From a bacterium (lineage in GTDB: Bacteria; Joyebacterota; Joyebacteria; Joyebacterales; Joyebacteraceae), in contig JALGZK010000005.1 of the NCBI GenBank assembly GCA_025774935.1, forward strand, positions 1 through 64,000: 64,000 nt of DNA, in the 5' to 3' direction. The position numbers and the translations under genes are program-made. Shown here piece by piece: positions 52,870 through 59,792 of this stretch. The notes beneath the pieces were generated by a model, which was not told the origin of the DNA, made no database searches, and worked only from the letters and a program-made list of their open reading frames with translations. Each line of letters starts with the position of its first letter. Positions within the stretch are counted from its first letter, which is position 1.

Positions 52870-53151
52870 ATGAGGGTGGAGGACCTGACTGGCTGGCTGG
52901 ACACCCAGGAGGGGTGGGACTACCAGCTGGACGACGAGGGAGTTCTCATCAAGAACGAACGGCTGCAGACGCTCACGCACGCGAGCTTCGATGCCATCGA
53001 CCGGAACGACCTCGAGACCGTCACCGCGGCATGCGCGCAGGGCAAGGACATCGACCAGATCACCCGCGTGACGGGGTACTTCTCCCGCATCAGCGGCTGG
53101 AACAAGGGCAAGGCCGGAGAGCTCCAGGACAGGTACAGGAGCAAGGTCTAG
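52870..53151 (+). CDS. Free-standing NrdD C-terminal-like protein
   Basis: The last 35 residues of this 93-residue protein (QITRVTGYFSRISGWNKGKA and onward) match the end of anaerobic ribonucleoside-triphosphate reductase, but without its catalytic barrel, zinc Cys cluster or glycyl-radical segment. The N-terminal half (DLTGWLDTQEGWDYQLDDEG) is not recognised. It could be a regulatory fragment or a domain reused elsewhere. GGAGGGGAG precedes the ATG. It lies within a run of redox-flavoured small genes. Confidence 0.65.
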   Translation: MRVEDLTGWLDTQEGWDYQLDDEGVLIKNERLQTLTHASFDAIDRNDLETVTAACAQGKDIDQITRVTGYFSRISGWNKGKAGELQDRYRSKV

Positions 53152-53239
53152 CTCCGAATGGACGTTAGACGCGGACGCCCGGCGGGAAGCTCTCGCCGGG
53201 TGTCTTGCGAGTGACCCCGAGGGAAGGGAGCGAGTACGG

Positions 53240-53440
53240 ATGCCGGACTTCTGCGAGAACCGCGACGCGAACCTCGACGACTGCACCTGCACGTATGACC
53301 CGTGCTCCCGCAAGGGTCTCTGCTGCGAGTGCGTCCGTCACCACCGGAGGGCGGGCGAGATCCCCGGGTGCTTCTTCAGCGAGAGGGACGAGCAGACCTT
53401 CGACCGGTCGATCGCGAGGTTCGTCGCGTCCCGGTCCTGA
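53240..53440 (+). CDS. Cys-rich DUF6485-like small protein
   Basis: The 66-residue protein has eight cysteines in its first 44 residues, arranged C-x9-C-x-C-x4-C-x5-CC-x-C-x13-C (CTCTYDPCSRKGLCCECVRH, then EIPGCFF). This matches small DUF6485 proteins, which probably bind a metal or iron-sulfur centre. A GGGAG lies upstream of the ATG. No function is established that I know of. Confidence 0.75.
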   Translation: MPDFCENRDANLDDCTCTYDPCSRKGLCCECVRHHRRAGEIPGCFFSERDEQTFDRSIARFVASRS

Positions 53441-53497
53441 CACCGGGATCGGGGAGCGCGTGGGAGTGCGGACCGGCCGGGCGATGGGGGAGAGGCG

Positions 53498-53845
53498 ATG
53501 CCGCCCAGGATCGAGCGCTACTCGTTCGGGAAGATAACGATCGACGGAGAGACGTACCGGGCGGACGTCATCGTCCTGCCGGAGCGCGTCATTCCTGACT
53601 GGTGGAGGAGGGCGGGCCACAGCCTCGCAATGGACGACCTCCGCGACGTGATAGCGAGGAGGCCGAGGGTCCTCGTGGTCGGCACGGGAGACACCGGCGC
53701 CGTGGACATCCCGGACGAGACCCGCCTTGCGCTCGAGGGACGTGGGATCGAGCTCATCGCGGAACCGACCGCGCAGGCGGTCGAGACCTACAACCGCCTC
53801 TCGCCCTCGGGGGACGTCGCGGCAGGGTTCCACCTCACCTGCTGA
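53498..53845 (+). CDS. Mth938-like domain protein
   Basis: This 115-residue protein resembles the Mth938/AAMDC/NDUFAF3 fold: IERYSFGKITIDGETYRADV at the start, then PRVLVVGTGDTGAVDIPDE near 55-73 and ELIAEPTAQAVETYNRL near 83-99. The cellular role of bacterial members is poorly defined. GGGGAGAGG precedes the ATG. It closes the small redox cluster. Confidence 0.8.
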   Translation: MPPRIERYSFGKITIDGETYRADVIVLPERVIPDWWRRAGHSLAMDDLRDVIARRPRVLVVGTGDTGAVDIPDETRLALEGRGIELIAEPTAQAVETYNRLSPSGDVAAGFHLTC

Positions 53846-53904
53846 GGGCGCCTCCCCGGCCGAATAATCCCGAAAAACACCGCCTTTTGACCTCCTTCTC
53901 TTCC

Positions 53905-53934
53905 TTGACGCATAATCACCCACTGTGGTATAAT
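53905..53934 (+). promoter_or_regulatory. Strong sigma-70-type promoter for the 54233 gene
   Basis: TTGACG at 53905-53910 and a perfect TATAAT at 53929-53934 are spaced 18 bp. The predicted leader to the ATG is about 290 nt. Confidence 0.75.
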
Positions 53935-54232
53935 GCAAGGTAGAGATGTGGATGCTCTCGTCTTCTGGGGACAAGGGACGAGGCAAATCCACGTCTATAC
54001 GTCCATGCATCGTCCGTAGGGAGGACAGGCCGCGAGGACGTCGGCCTGGTCTTCCAGAGACGAAAGGAGGTACGGCGAGTCCTGCTGGACACCCGGTCAT
54101 CGCCCGGTCGTCAGCACGACGGAACGACCGTCGTCGGCAACGTGCGAACGCAGCAGTGCGATGGGTTTGATCGGGCTTCGGGTGGACGGGAACGAAGTTG
54201 TTAATGTTGAGCACTCGTATCTGGAGGGAATG
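53935..54232 (+). promoter_or_regulatory. Long structured leader of the 54233 gene
   Basis: The leader has no gene but contains nested dyads. GTGGAT (53948) pairs with ATCCAC (about 53987-53992), enclosing CTCGTC/GACGAG. CAGGCC/GGCCTG lies near 54027-54050, and ACGACGG/CCGTCGT near 54117-54135. I cannot match it to a known riboswitch class. Confidence 0.4.
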
Positions 54233-54841
54233 ATGAAGAAGCTGCTTCTCATTCTGTTGGTTGGTCTCTTCGCGGTTCCGGCCGCGAACGCGGCAGTCGT
54301 GACGTACGGCTGGGAGGACGGCGGCACGATCCTCAGCCAGTACGGCGACATCACAGCCACGAACGTCGGTGACGTGGTCCACACCGGCGCCCGCTCGCTC
54401 TACCTGGTCGACCAGCAGGCGAGCGGTACGCCCGAGGTGTTCGTCGCGTGGGTCGTCGGTCTCACCGACGGCGACGAAGTCACCGCCACCATCTGGCGCT
54501 ACGACACGACGCCCGGCGCGTCCCCGTCCTGCAGGATCTGGGGTGGGTACACGTCCGTCGGCGGCACGATCGACGACTACGCCGGCAGCGCCGGTGGCAA
54601 CAGCGACTACGGCCCCGGCACCGGCTGGGACCAGACCGGTCACACCTGGACGTTCGACTCGAGCGGCGGCACGCGCGACGGTCTCGTCATCAAGGTGCGC
54701 ACGTACTCGTCTCCCGGCGACTTCGTCTGGGTCGACGACCTCGAGGTGATCTACCCCGACGGAACGACCGCGTACATTCCGGAAGCCGCGTCGCCGGTCG
54801 AGGACAGCACGTGGGGCGGCATCAAGGCCCTGTACCGGTAG
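54233..54841 (+). CDS. Exported jelly-roll-like protein with WGGIKALYR tail
   Basis: This 202-residue protein has a signal peptide (MKKLLLILLVGLFAVPAANA, cleaved near residue 20). A single beta-rich domain of about 155 residues follows (YGWEDGGTILSQYGD, GARSLYLVDQQASGTPEVF, FVWVDDLEVIYPDG), resembling a carbohydrate-binding jelly roll. It ends SPVEDSTWGGIKALYR. ATG 54233 is placed four nt from GGAGGG; ATG 54230 is one codon earlier. Its neighbour at 55157 is a near-identical paralog of exactly the same length. Function is unknown; no catalytic residues are apparent. Confidence 0.75.
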   Translation: MKKLLLILLVGLFAVPAANAAVVTYGWEDGGTILSQYGDITATNVGDVVHTGARSLYLVDQQASGTPEVFVAWVVGLTDGDEVTATIWRYDTTPGASPSCRIWGGYTSVGGTIDDYAGSAGGNSDYGPGTGWDQTGHTWTFDSSGGTRDGLVIKVRTYSSPGDFVWVDDLEVIYPDGTTAYIPEAASPVEDSTWGGIKALYR

Positions 54842-54895
54842 TCCGAGAGACCGCGCGCCTTCCGATTGGCGCGAGGTCACTCTCTTGCTGAACAG

Positions 54896-54927
54896 GAGGC
54901 CCCGCCTTTCGAGGCGGGGCCTCTCTG
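54896..54927 (+). terminator. Rho-independent-type terminator
   Basis: A perfect 11-bp stem (GAGGCCCCGCC with GGCGGGGCCTC) and TTTCGA loop is followed by TCTGCGTT, 54 bp after the stop. The rest of the 54842-55156 gap holds only the next promoter. Confidence 0.8.
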
Positions 54928-55060
54928 CGTTCCGGCTCGCCGTGTTCGGCTCTCGGTGTTCCGGGCGGGCCGGGGAGGCGTGCGCACGAGGGCCCGAGCC
55001 CGAATCTAGCCCCCTCACGGGCACCGCGCGGGGGAGAGCGGCCGGTTTCCGGGTTTCCTC

Positions 55061-55089
55061 TTGACACCTCAGAGGGGGGATAGTACATT
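55061..55089 (+). promoter_or_regulatory. Strong sigma-70-type promoter for the 55157 gene
   Basis: A perfect TTGACA at 55061-55066 and TACATT at 55084-55089 are spaced 17 bp, giving a leader of about 60 nt. The surrounding sequence is unusually AT-rich for this genome. Confidence 0.75.
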
Positions 55090-55156
55090 CAGATAGTGAC
55101 TCTTGATAAGTTATTACATTGGCGCACATTGTGTGCGTCGAGATGAGGAGGGAGGA

Positions 55157-55765
55157 ATGAAGACGCGTCTTGCTATAGCAATTGCGGTTCTTCTGGTCTC
55201 CGCTCCGGCGCTCGCCCTGACCACTTCGTACGGGTGGGAGGACGGCGGGACGATCCTGAGCCAGTTCGGCGACATCACCGCCACGAACGTGGGCGATCAG
55301 GTCCACAGCGGCGACCGCTCGCTCTACCTGGTCGATCAGCAGGCAAGCGGCACGCCTCAGGCGTTCGTGGCCTGGGTGGTCGGACTCACCGACGGCGACG
55401 AGGTCACGGCCTGCTTCTGGCGCTACGACACGAGCCCGGGAGCGTCGCCGTCCTGCAGGATCTGGGGTTCCTACACGGCAGTCGGAGGGACGATCGACGA
55501 CTACGCCGGGAGCGCCGGCGGCAACAACGACTACGGACCCGGCGAGGGCTGGGACGAGGTCTGCCACACGTGGGTCTTCGACTCGGACACCGGCGCCCGT
55601 GACGGGCTCGTCGTCCAGGTGAGAACCTACTCGAGTCCCGGCGACTTCGTCTGGATCGACGACCTCGAGGTCACGGCGCCCGACGGCACGGTGATCCACG
55701 TGCCGACGGTGACGCCGGTGAACGAGAGGACGTGGTCGGGCATCAAGGCCCTCTACGGCCCCTGA
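55157..55765 (+). CDS. Exported jelly-roll-like protein with WSGIKALYGP tail
   Basis: This 202-residue tandem duplicate of the 54233 protein has the same layout: signal peptide (MKTRLAIAIAVLLVSAPALA), then YGWEDGGTILSQFGDITATN, SGDRSLYLVDQQASGTPQAF and FVWIDDLEVTAPDG. The tail is altered to TPVNERTWSGIKALYGP, with Gly-Pro replacing the final Arg. If the tail is a sorting signal, this copy could be weakened. GGAGGGAGGA precedes the ATG, and the gene has its own promoter and terminator. Confidence 0.75.
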   Translation: MKTRLAIAIAVLLVSAPALALTTSYGWEDGGTILSQFGDITATNVGDQVHSGDRSLYLVDQQASGTPQAFVAWVVGLTDGDEVTACFWRYDTSPGASPSCRIWGSYTAVGGTIDDYAGSAGGNNDYGPGEGWDEVCHTWVFDSDTGARDGLVVQVRTYSSPGDFVWIDDLEVTAPDGTVIHVPTVTPVNERTWSGIKALYGP

Positions 55766-55823
55766 TAGTCGAGCACTCCAGAACGAACCGGACGCACAGT
55801 GATTCTGTGCGCGCACGACCGAG

Positions 55824-55860
55824 GAAGGCTCCGTCGCGCCAGCGGCGGAGCCTTCTCGTT
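55824..55860 (+). terminator. Rho-independent-type terminator
   Basis: A perfect 10-bp stem (GAAGGCTCCG with CGGAGCCTTC) with a 12-nt loop is followed by TCGTT, 58 bp after the stop of the 55157 gene. Confidence 0.7.
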
Positions 55861-55912
55861 GCAGAACCTCACTCTGCGGTCCCGGACGAAGGAACTTCCC
55901 CGAAGGAGCGGC

Positions 55913-55966
55913 CAGACGCCCGTCCACCACGCCACTTGGGGCTCGATCAAGGCGCTCTACCGGTAG
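55913..55966 (+). pseudogene. Orphan tail of a lost WGxIK-tailed gene
   Basis: Codons from 55913 to the TAG at 55964-55966 read QTPVHHATWGSIKALYR, the same tail that ends the exported proteins at 4254, 5461 and 54233. Upstream in this frame there is only a terminator hairpin and no signal peptide or jelly-roll domain; the frame opens at GTG 55799. The simplest reading is that a third tandem copy was deleted, leaving its 3' end. Short-ORF expression cannot be excluded. Confidence 0.6.
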
Positions 55967-56011
55967 GCAGCGAACCAGGCGAGGGCCGCCCGGACGTCGT
56001 TCCGGGCCTCG

Positions 56012-56040
56012 TTGACAGCGCTCCTGGACCGTGCTAGATT
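56012..56040 (+). promoter_or_regulatory. Strong sigma-70-type promoter for the 56138 gene
   Basis: TTGACA at 56012-56017 and TAGATT at 56035-56040 are spaced 17 bp. This occupies the start of the longest open frame, so the true start must be downstream. Confidence 0.7.
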
Positions 56041-56137
56041 CGACGGAAACGAGACCCGCCGGGGGAGGGGTACAGCCGCCCCCGGCGATTTCCGGACCCC
56101 GGAACCACCCGATACACAGGAACCATCGGAGGAGACG

Positions 56138-56821
56138 TTGGGCAAGAGGAAGCGCATATCCAAGAAGGGGCTCAAGCACGACGCCCTGCTCGAGACCGCC
56201 GCGAAGGGATCGAAGTTCGTCGAGCACCACCTGAACACGGTCGTCATCGGCGTCATCGCCGTGGTCGCCGTCGTCGCCATCGTGACCCTGTTCGTGCGCT
56301 CACGCCGCGGGACCGAGCTTGCCTCCAGCGCCGCCCTTGCCACGGCCACACAGACTCTGAACTCCGGCCTCACCGCGCAGGCCGCGCAGGAGTTCGAGTC
56401 CCTGATCGCGGAGTACGGCGGAACCAGGAGCGCCGGCGCCGCCACCTGCTACCTCGGCACGATCTACTTCCACGAGGGCAGGGTCGACGAGGCCAACGAC
56501 CTCTTCAACGAGTACCTCGACCGCTTCGGCCCGTCCGGCAGCCTCGGCATCGTCGCCCTCGAGGGGAAGGCGGCCGTCCTCGAGCAACAGCGCGACTTCC
56601 TGGGCGCCGCCGCCATCCACGAGGAGCTCGCTGACCGCTCCGCCGAGATCGAGCCCTCGGCCGTCCGGTACCTCCTGGCGGCCCTCCGGAACTACCGCTC
56701 GGCGGGCGACTGGCCCTCTGTGCAGGACGCCGCCACCCGGATGCTCGACGCGTATCCCGAGAGTCCGCGCGCGCCCGAGGCGCGCGTGCTCCTCGCGGAA
56801 GCGGAGACGCATCCCGGGTAG
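56138..56821 (+). CDS. Membrane-anchored TPR protein (YfgM-like)
   Basis: This 227-residue protein has a basic cytoplasmic N-terminus (LGKRKRISKKGLKHD), one membrane helix at about residues 34-54 (TVVIGVIAVVAVVAIVTLFV), then TPR-like repeats to the end (AAQEFESLIAEYGGTRSAGA, GRVDEANDLFNEYLDRF, AGDWPSVQDAATRMLDAYPE). This layout resembles YfgM-type periplasmic TPR proteins that work with secretion or envelope chaperones. TTG 56138 has GGAGGAG just upstream, and the promoter excludes the longer frame. A strong terminator follows. Confidence 0.7.
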   Translation: MGKRKRISKKGLKHDALLETAAKGSKFVEHHLNTVVIGVIAVVAVVAIVTLFVRSRRGTELASSAALATATQTLNSGLTAQAAQEFESLIAEYGGTRSAGAATCYLGTIYFHEGRVDEANDLFNEYLDRFGPSGSLGIVALEGKAAVLEQQRDFLGAAAIHEELADRSAEIEPSAVRYLLAALRNYRSAGDWPSVQDAATRMLDAYPESPRAPEARVLLAEAETHPG

Positions 56822-56849
56822 AAGGACGTACTCTCCATAGAGTCGTCAC

Positions 56850-56884
56850 ACGCGCCGCCGGGGGAGACTCGGCGGCGCGTTCGT
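56850..56884 (+). terminator. Rho-independent-type terminator after the TPR gene
   Basis: A perfect 11-bp stem (ACGCGCCGCCG with CGGCGGCGCGT) with a 9-nt loop is followed by TCGT. It extends to an outer CACA/TGTG pairing. Confidence 0.7.
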
Positions 56885-56970
56885 GTGACCTCACCGCACC
56901 AGCCCAGAAGCCCCAAACGCCCGCGCGGCCCCCGCGTGCCCCCGGGAGCGCCGCCCCGTGGCGCCTCTCT

Positions 56971-57012
56971 CAATATGTCGCATAATTCATATTATGTAAA
57001 CTGACATATGAA
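56971..57012. promoter_or_regulatory. AT-rich nested dyad in the convergent spacer
   Basis: CATAAT-TCAT-ATTATG (56981-56996) is flanked by ATATGTC (56973-56979) and GACATAT (57003-57009), forming two nested inverted repeats in an AT-rich 42-bp island. The spacer between convergent genes (56822-57164) otherwise holds only the terminators. An operator, protein-binding site or attachment-like site are possibilities; no gene reads from it. Confidence 0.4.
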
Positions 57013-57086
57013 ACGAGGACTGCCCCACCGTTACCGAGGGTCAGCGGCACGCCGCGAGGGCCCGGGCAGACGCCTGGGACGCGATC

Positions 57087-57116
57087 GCCCCGGCAGAGGC
57101 CCTGCCCTGCCGGGGC
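57087..57116 (-). terminator. Hairpin, probable leuS terminator
   Basis: A perfect 10-bp stem (GCCCCGGCAG with CTGCCGGGGC) lies 49 bp past the leuS stop on the minus strand. No T tract follows. Confidence 0.5.
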
Positions 57117-57164
57117 GCTATGTGCTGGTTCGGTAGGTGGTGCGGATTCGGAGCGGCTGCGCGC

Positions 57165-59660
57165 CTACTTCACCACCAGGTTCACGAGCCGATCCGGAAC
57201 GAAGATGACGCGCTTGAGCTCCCTGCCCTCGAGGTGCTTCGCCACGCGTTCGTTCGACTGCGCCAGAGCCACGACGGCGGCCTCCTCGGAGCCGCGCGGG
57301 ACCTCGACGGTGCCCCTGAGCTTGCCGTTGATCTGGATGGCGATCGTGACGACGTCCTCCCGGGCCGCCTCCTCGTCGAATGCGGGCCACGGCTCCGCGA
57401 AGATCGAGCGCGTCGAACCCGCTCGCTCCCAGATCTCCTCCGCGAAGTGCGGGACCATCGGCGCCAGGAGGAGCACGATGTTCCGCACGGCCTCCCTCAC
57501 GGCCGCCTTCTCGAGCCCCGAGGGCTTCGCCCCGGAGAGACCGTCGACGAGCGCGCGCGTGCCGTTCGAGAGCTCCATGACCGCGGCGACCGCCGTGTTG
57601 AAGTGGAAGTCGTCCATGTCGCGGGTGACCTTGCGGATCGTCTGGTGCGTCTTCCTATGCAGCTTGTCCACGTTGTCAGGGAGCTCGGGAGCCGCCAGGA
57701 GCTTCGCGTCGGCCGAGCCGTTCGACGCGTCGAACGGCCACTCCCCCACAAGATTCCAGACGCGATTCAGGAACCGGTACGCACCTTCGACGGCCGTGTC
57801 GCTCCACTCCGCGTCGCGGTCGGGCGGGCCGATGAACAGCGTGTACAGACGCTCGGTGTCGGCGCCGTAGCGCGCGATGAGCTCGTCGGGCGGCACCACG
57901 TTGCCCTTCGACTTCGACATCTTGGTGCCGTCCTTGTTGATCATGCCCTGGGAGAAGAGCCGCTCGATCGGCTCGTCAAATCCCGTGAGCCCGAGGTCGT
58001 GGAGCACCTTCGTCATGAACCGGACGAAGATGAGGTGTCCGGTCGCGTGCTCGATGCCGCCGATGTACTGGTCGACCGGGAACCAGTGGTTCACGTCGGC
58101 CGTGACGAACGGAGCGCGCTCCTCGTCCGGCGAGACGTACCGGAAGAGGTACCAGCTCGAGTCGACGAACGTGTCGAGCGTGTCGGTCTCCCTCCTCCCC
58201 TTCCCGCCGCACTTCGGACACAGAGCGTCGAGGAAGCTCTCTGATGTTGTGAGCGGCGACTCACCTTTCCCGCTGAACGTGACGTCGGTCGGGAGCAAGA
58301 CCGGGAGGTCCTCCTCGGGAACGGCGACCGGTCCGCACGCGTCGCAGTAGATGACGGGGATCGGCGTCCCCCAGTAGCGCTGCCTCGAGACGAGCCAGTC
58401 GCGGAGGCGGTAGCTCACCGTCCGCCTGCCGATGCCCTTCGTCTCCATCCAGTCGGCGATCTTCTCCAGCCCGTCTCGGTTCGGAATCCCGTCGAACTCG
58501 CCCGAGTTAACCTGGACGCCGTCCTCGACGTAGGCCTCCCCCATCGCGTCGACCGAGAGCGGGTCGCCCGGCCGGTCGATCACCACCCGAATCGGGAGCC
58601 CGTACTCGCGAGCGAACTCGAAGTCTCGCTGGTCGTGGGCCGGGACCGCCATCACCGCGCCGGTGCCGTACTCCATGAGGACGTAGTTCGCCACCCAGAG
58701 CTGGACCCTCTCTCCGTTCACCGGGTTCAGAACGTGGCGGCCCGTCCAGACGCCGACCTTCTCCACGTCGGCGGCGCCCCGCTCGATCGCGGCCTGCGCC
58801 TTGACCTTGTCGGCGAACGCAAGGACCTCGGTCTCGCGCTCGGTCCCGGCGACCACCTCCCGGAGCATCGGATGCTCGGCGGCCATGACCATGTACGTCA
58901 CTCCGAACGTGGTGTCCACGCGCGTCGTGAAGCACGGGAGCGGATCCCCGGTCTCGGCGACCGTGAAGTCGATCTCGACGCCCTCGCTCCTGCCTATCCA
59001 GTTCCGCTGCATGATGCGGACGCGTTCGGGCCAGCCCTCGAGCCGGTCGAGCCCCTCGAGAAGCCTGTCGGCGTAGTCGGTGATCTTGAAGAACCACTGC
59101 TCCAGGTCGCGGGTCCCGACGACGCTGTCGCACCGCTCGCACTTCCCGTCGACCACCTGCTCGTTCGCGAGCACCGTCGCGCACGACGGACACCAGTTCA
59201 CCGACGCGCCCTTCCGGTACGCGAGCCCGTGCTCGAAGAGCTTCACGAAGATCCACTGGGTCCAACGGTAGAAGGAGGGCTCGTGCGACGCGAACTCGCG
59301 GTCCCAGTCGTACCCGATCCCCCACGCCCGGAACTGCTCCTTCATCTTGACGATGTTCTGGTCGGTCCAGACGGGCGGGTGGATGCCCCGCTCGATGGCG
59401 GCGTTCTCCGCAGGAAGACCGAACGCGTCCCAACCCATCGGGGTCAGCACCGACCTCCCCCGCATCATCTCGTAGCGGGCCACCGCGTCGCCGATGATGT
59501 AGTTCCTCCCGTGTCCGACGTGGAGGTCGCCAGACGGATACGGGTACATCACCAGGCAGTAGTACTTCTCCGAAGCGTCGGTGGCGCAGCGGAAGAGACC
59601 GTCGTCATCCCACCGGGTCTGCCACTTCGGCTCGATCTCGGCGAACGGGTAGCGTTCCAT
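57165..59660 (-). CDS. leuS: Leucyl-tRNA synthetase
   Basis: This 831-residue class I synthetase is of the bacterial type. The HIGH motif appears as HVGH at residues 47-50 within YPSGDLHVGHGRNY. A zinc-ribbon (NWCPSCATVL, then CERC) lies near 155-180, the editing domain with FTTRVDTTFG and YGTGAVMAVPAHDQRDFEFA follows, and KMSKS lies near 578-582. The C-terminal anticodon and VKINGKLR-like (AIQINGKLRGTVEVPRG) domains are complete. The ATG is 132 bp from the upstream fadL-like stop, with the terminator of that gene between them; no strong promoter is visible. Confidence 0.97.
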   Translation of the reverse strand: MERYPFAEIEPKWQTRWDDDGLFRCATDASEKYYCLVMYPYPSGDLHVGHGRNYIIGDAVARYEMMRGRSVLTPMGWDAFGLPAENAAIERGIHPPVWTDQNIVKMKEQFRAWGIGYDWDREFASHEPSFYRWTQWIFVKLFEHGLAYRKGASVNWCPSCATVLANEQVVDGKCERCDSVVGTRDLEQWFFKITDYADRLLEGLDRLEGWPERVRIMQRNWIGRSEGVEIDFTVAETGDPLPCFTTRVDTTFGVTYMVMAAEHPMLREVVAGTERETEVLAFADKVKAQAAIERGAADVEKVGVWTGRHVLNPVNGERVQLWVANYVLMEYGTGAVMAVPAHDQRDFEFAREYGLPIRVVIDRPGDPLSVDAMGEAYVEDGVQVNSGEFDGIPNRDGLEKIADWMETKGIGRRTVSYRLRDWLVSRQRYWGTPIPVIYCDACGPVAVPEEDLPVLLPTDVTFSGKGESPLTTSESFLDALCPKCGGKGRRETDTLDTFVDSSWYLFRYVSPDEERAPFVTADVNHWFPVDQYIGGIEHATGHLIFVRFMTKVLHDLGLTGFDEPIERLFSQGMINKDGTKMSKSKGNVVPPDELIARYGADTERLYTLFIGPPDRDAEWSDTAVEGAYRFLNRVWNLVGEWPFDASNGSADAKLLAAPELPDNVDKLHRKTHQTIRKVTRDMDDFHFNTAVAAVMELSNGTRALVDGLSGAKPSGLEKAAVREAVRNIVLLLAPMVPHFAEEIWERAGSTRSIFAEPWPAFDEEAAREDVVTIAIQINGKLRGTVEVPRGSEEAAVVALAQSNERVAKHLEGRELKRVIFVPDRLVNLVVK

Positions 59661-59731
59661 GTCTTCGAAGCCTCGTTCGGCGCGGAGCGCCTTCGCGCCC
59701 CACTGGCGGGTACCCCCGCCGCGAAAGAAGA

Positions 59732-59765
59732 CGAGGCCGGCACAGGGACGTTGGTGCCGGCCTCG
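59732..59765 (-). terminator. Terminator of the fadL-like gene
   Basis: A perfect 12-bp stem (CGAGGCCGGCAC with GTGCCGGCCTCG) with a 10-nt loop is followed on the minus strand by TCTTCTTTCGC. Confidence 0.75.
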
Positions 59766-59792
59766 ATATGCGTCGTGCTCGGCAGTCCCTCC

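Noticed and set aside
53935-54232. Cyclic-di-GMP (GEMM) riboswitch in the leader of the 54233 gene
   Set aside because: A GGCAAATCCAC stretch is faintly reminiscent, but the conserved core and tetraloop-receptor elements are not found in order.
55732-56037. 101-codon frame crossing the 55824 terminator
   Set aside because: It runs through the end of the 55157 gene, a terminator and the orphan tail in a different frame, with no signal or motif.
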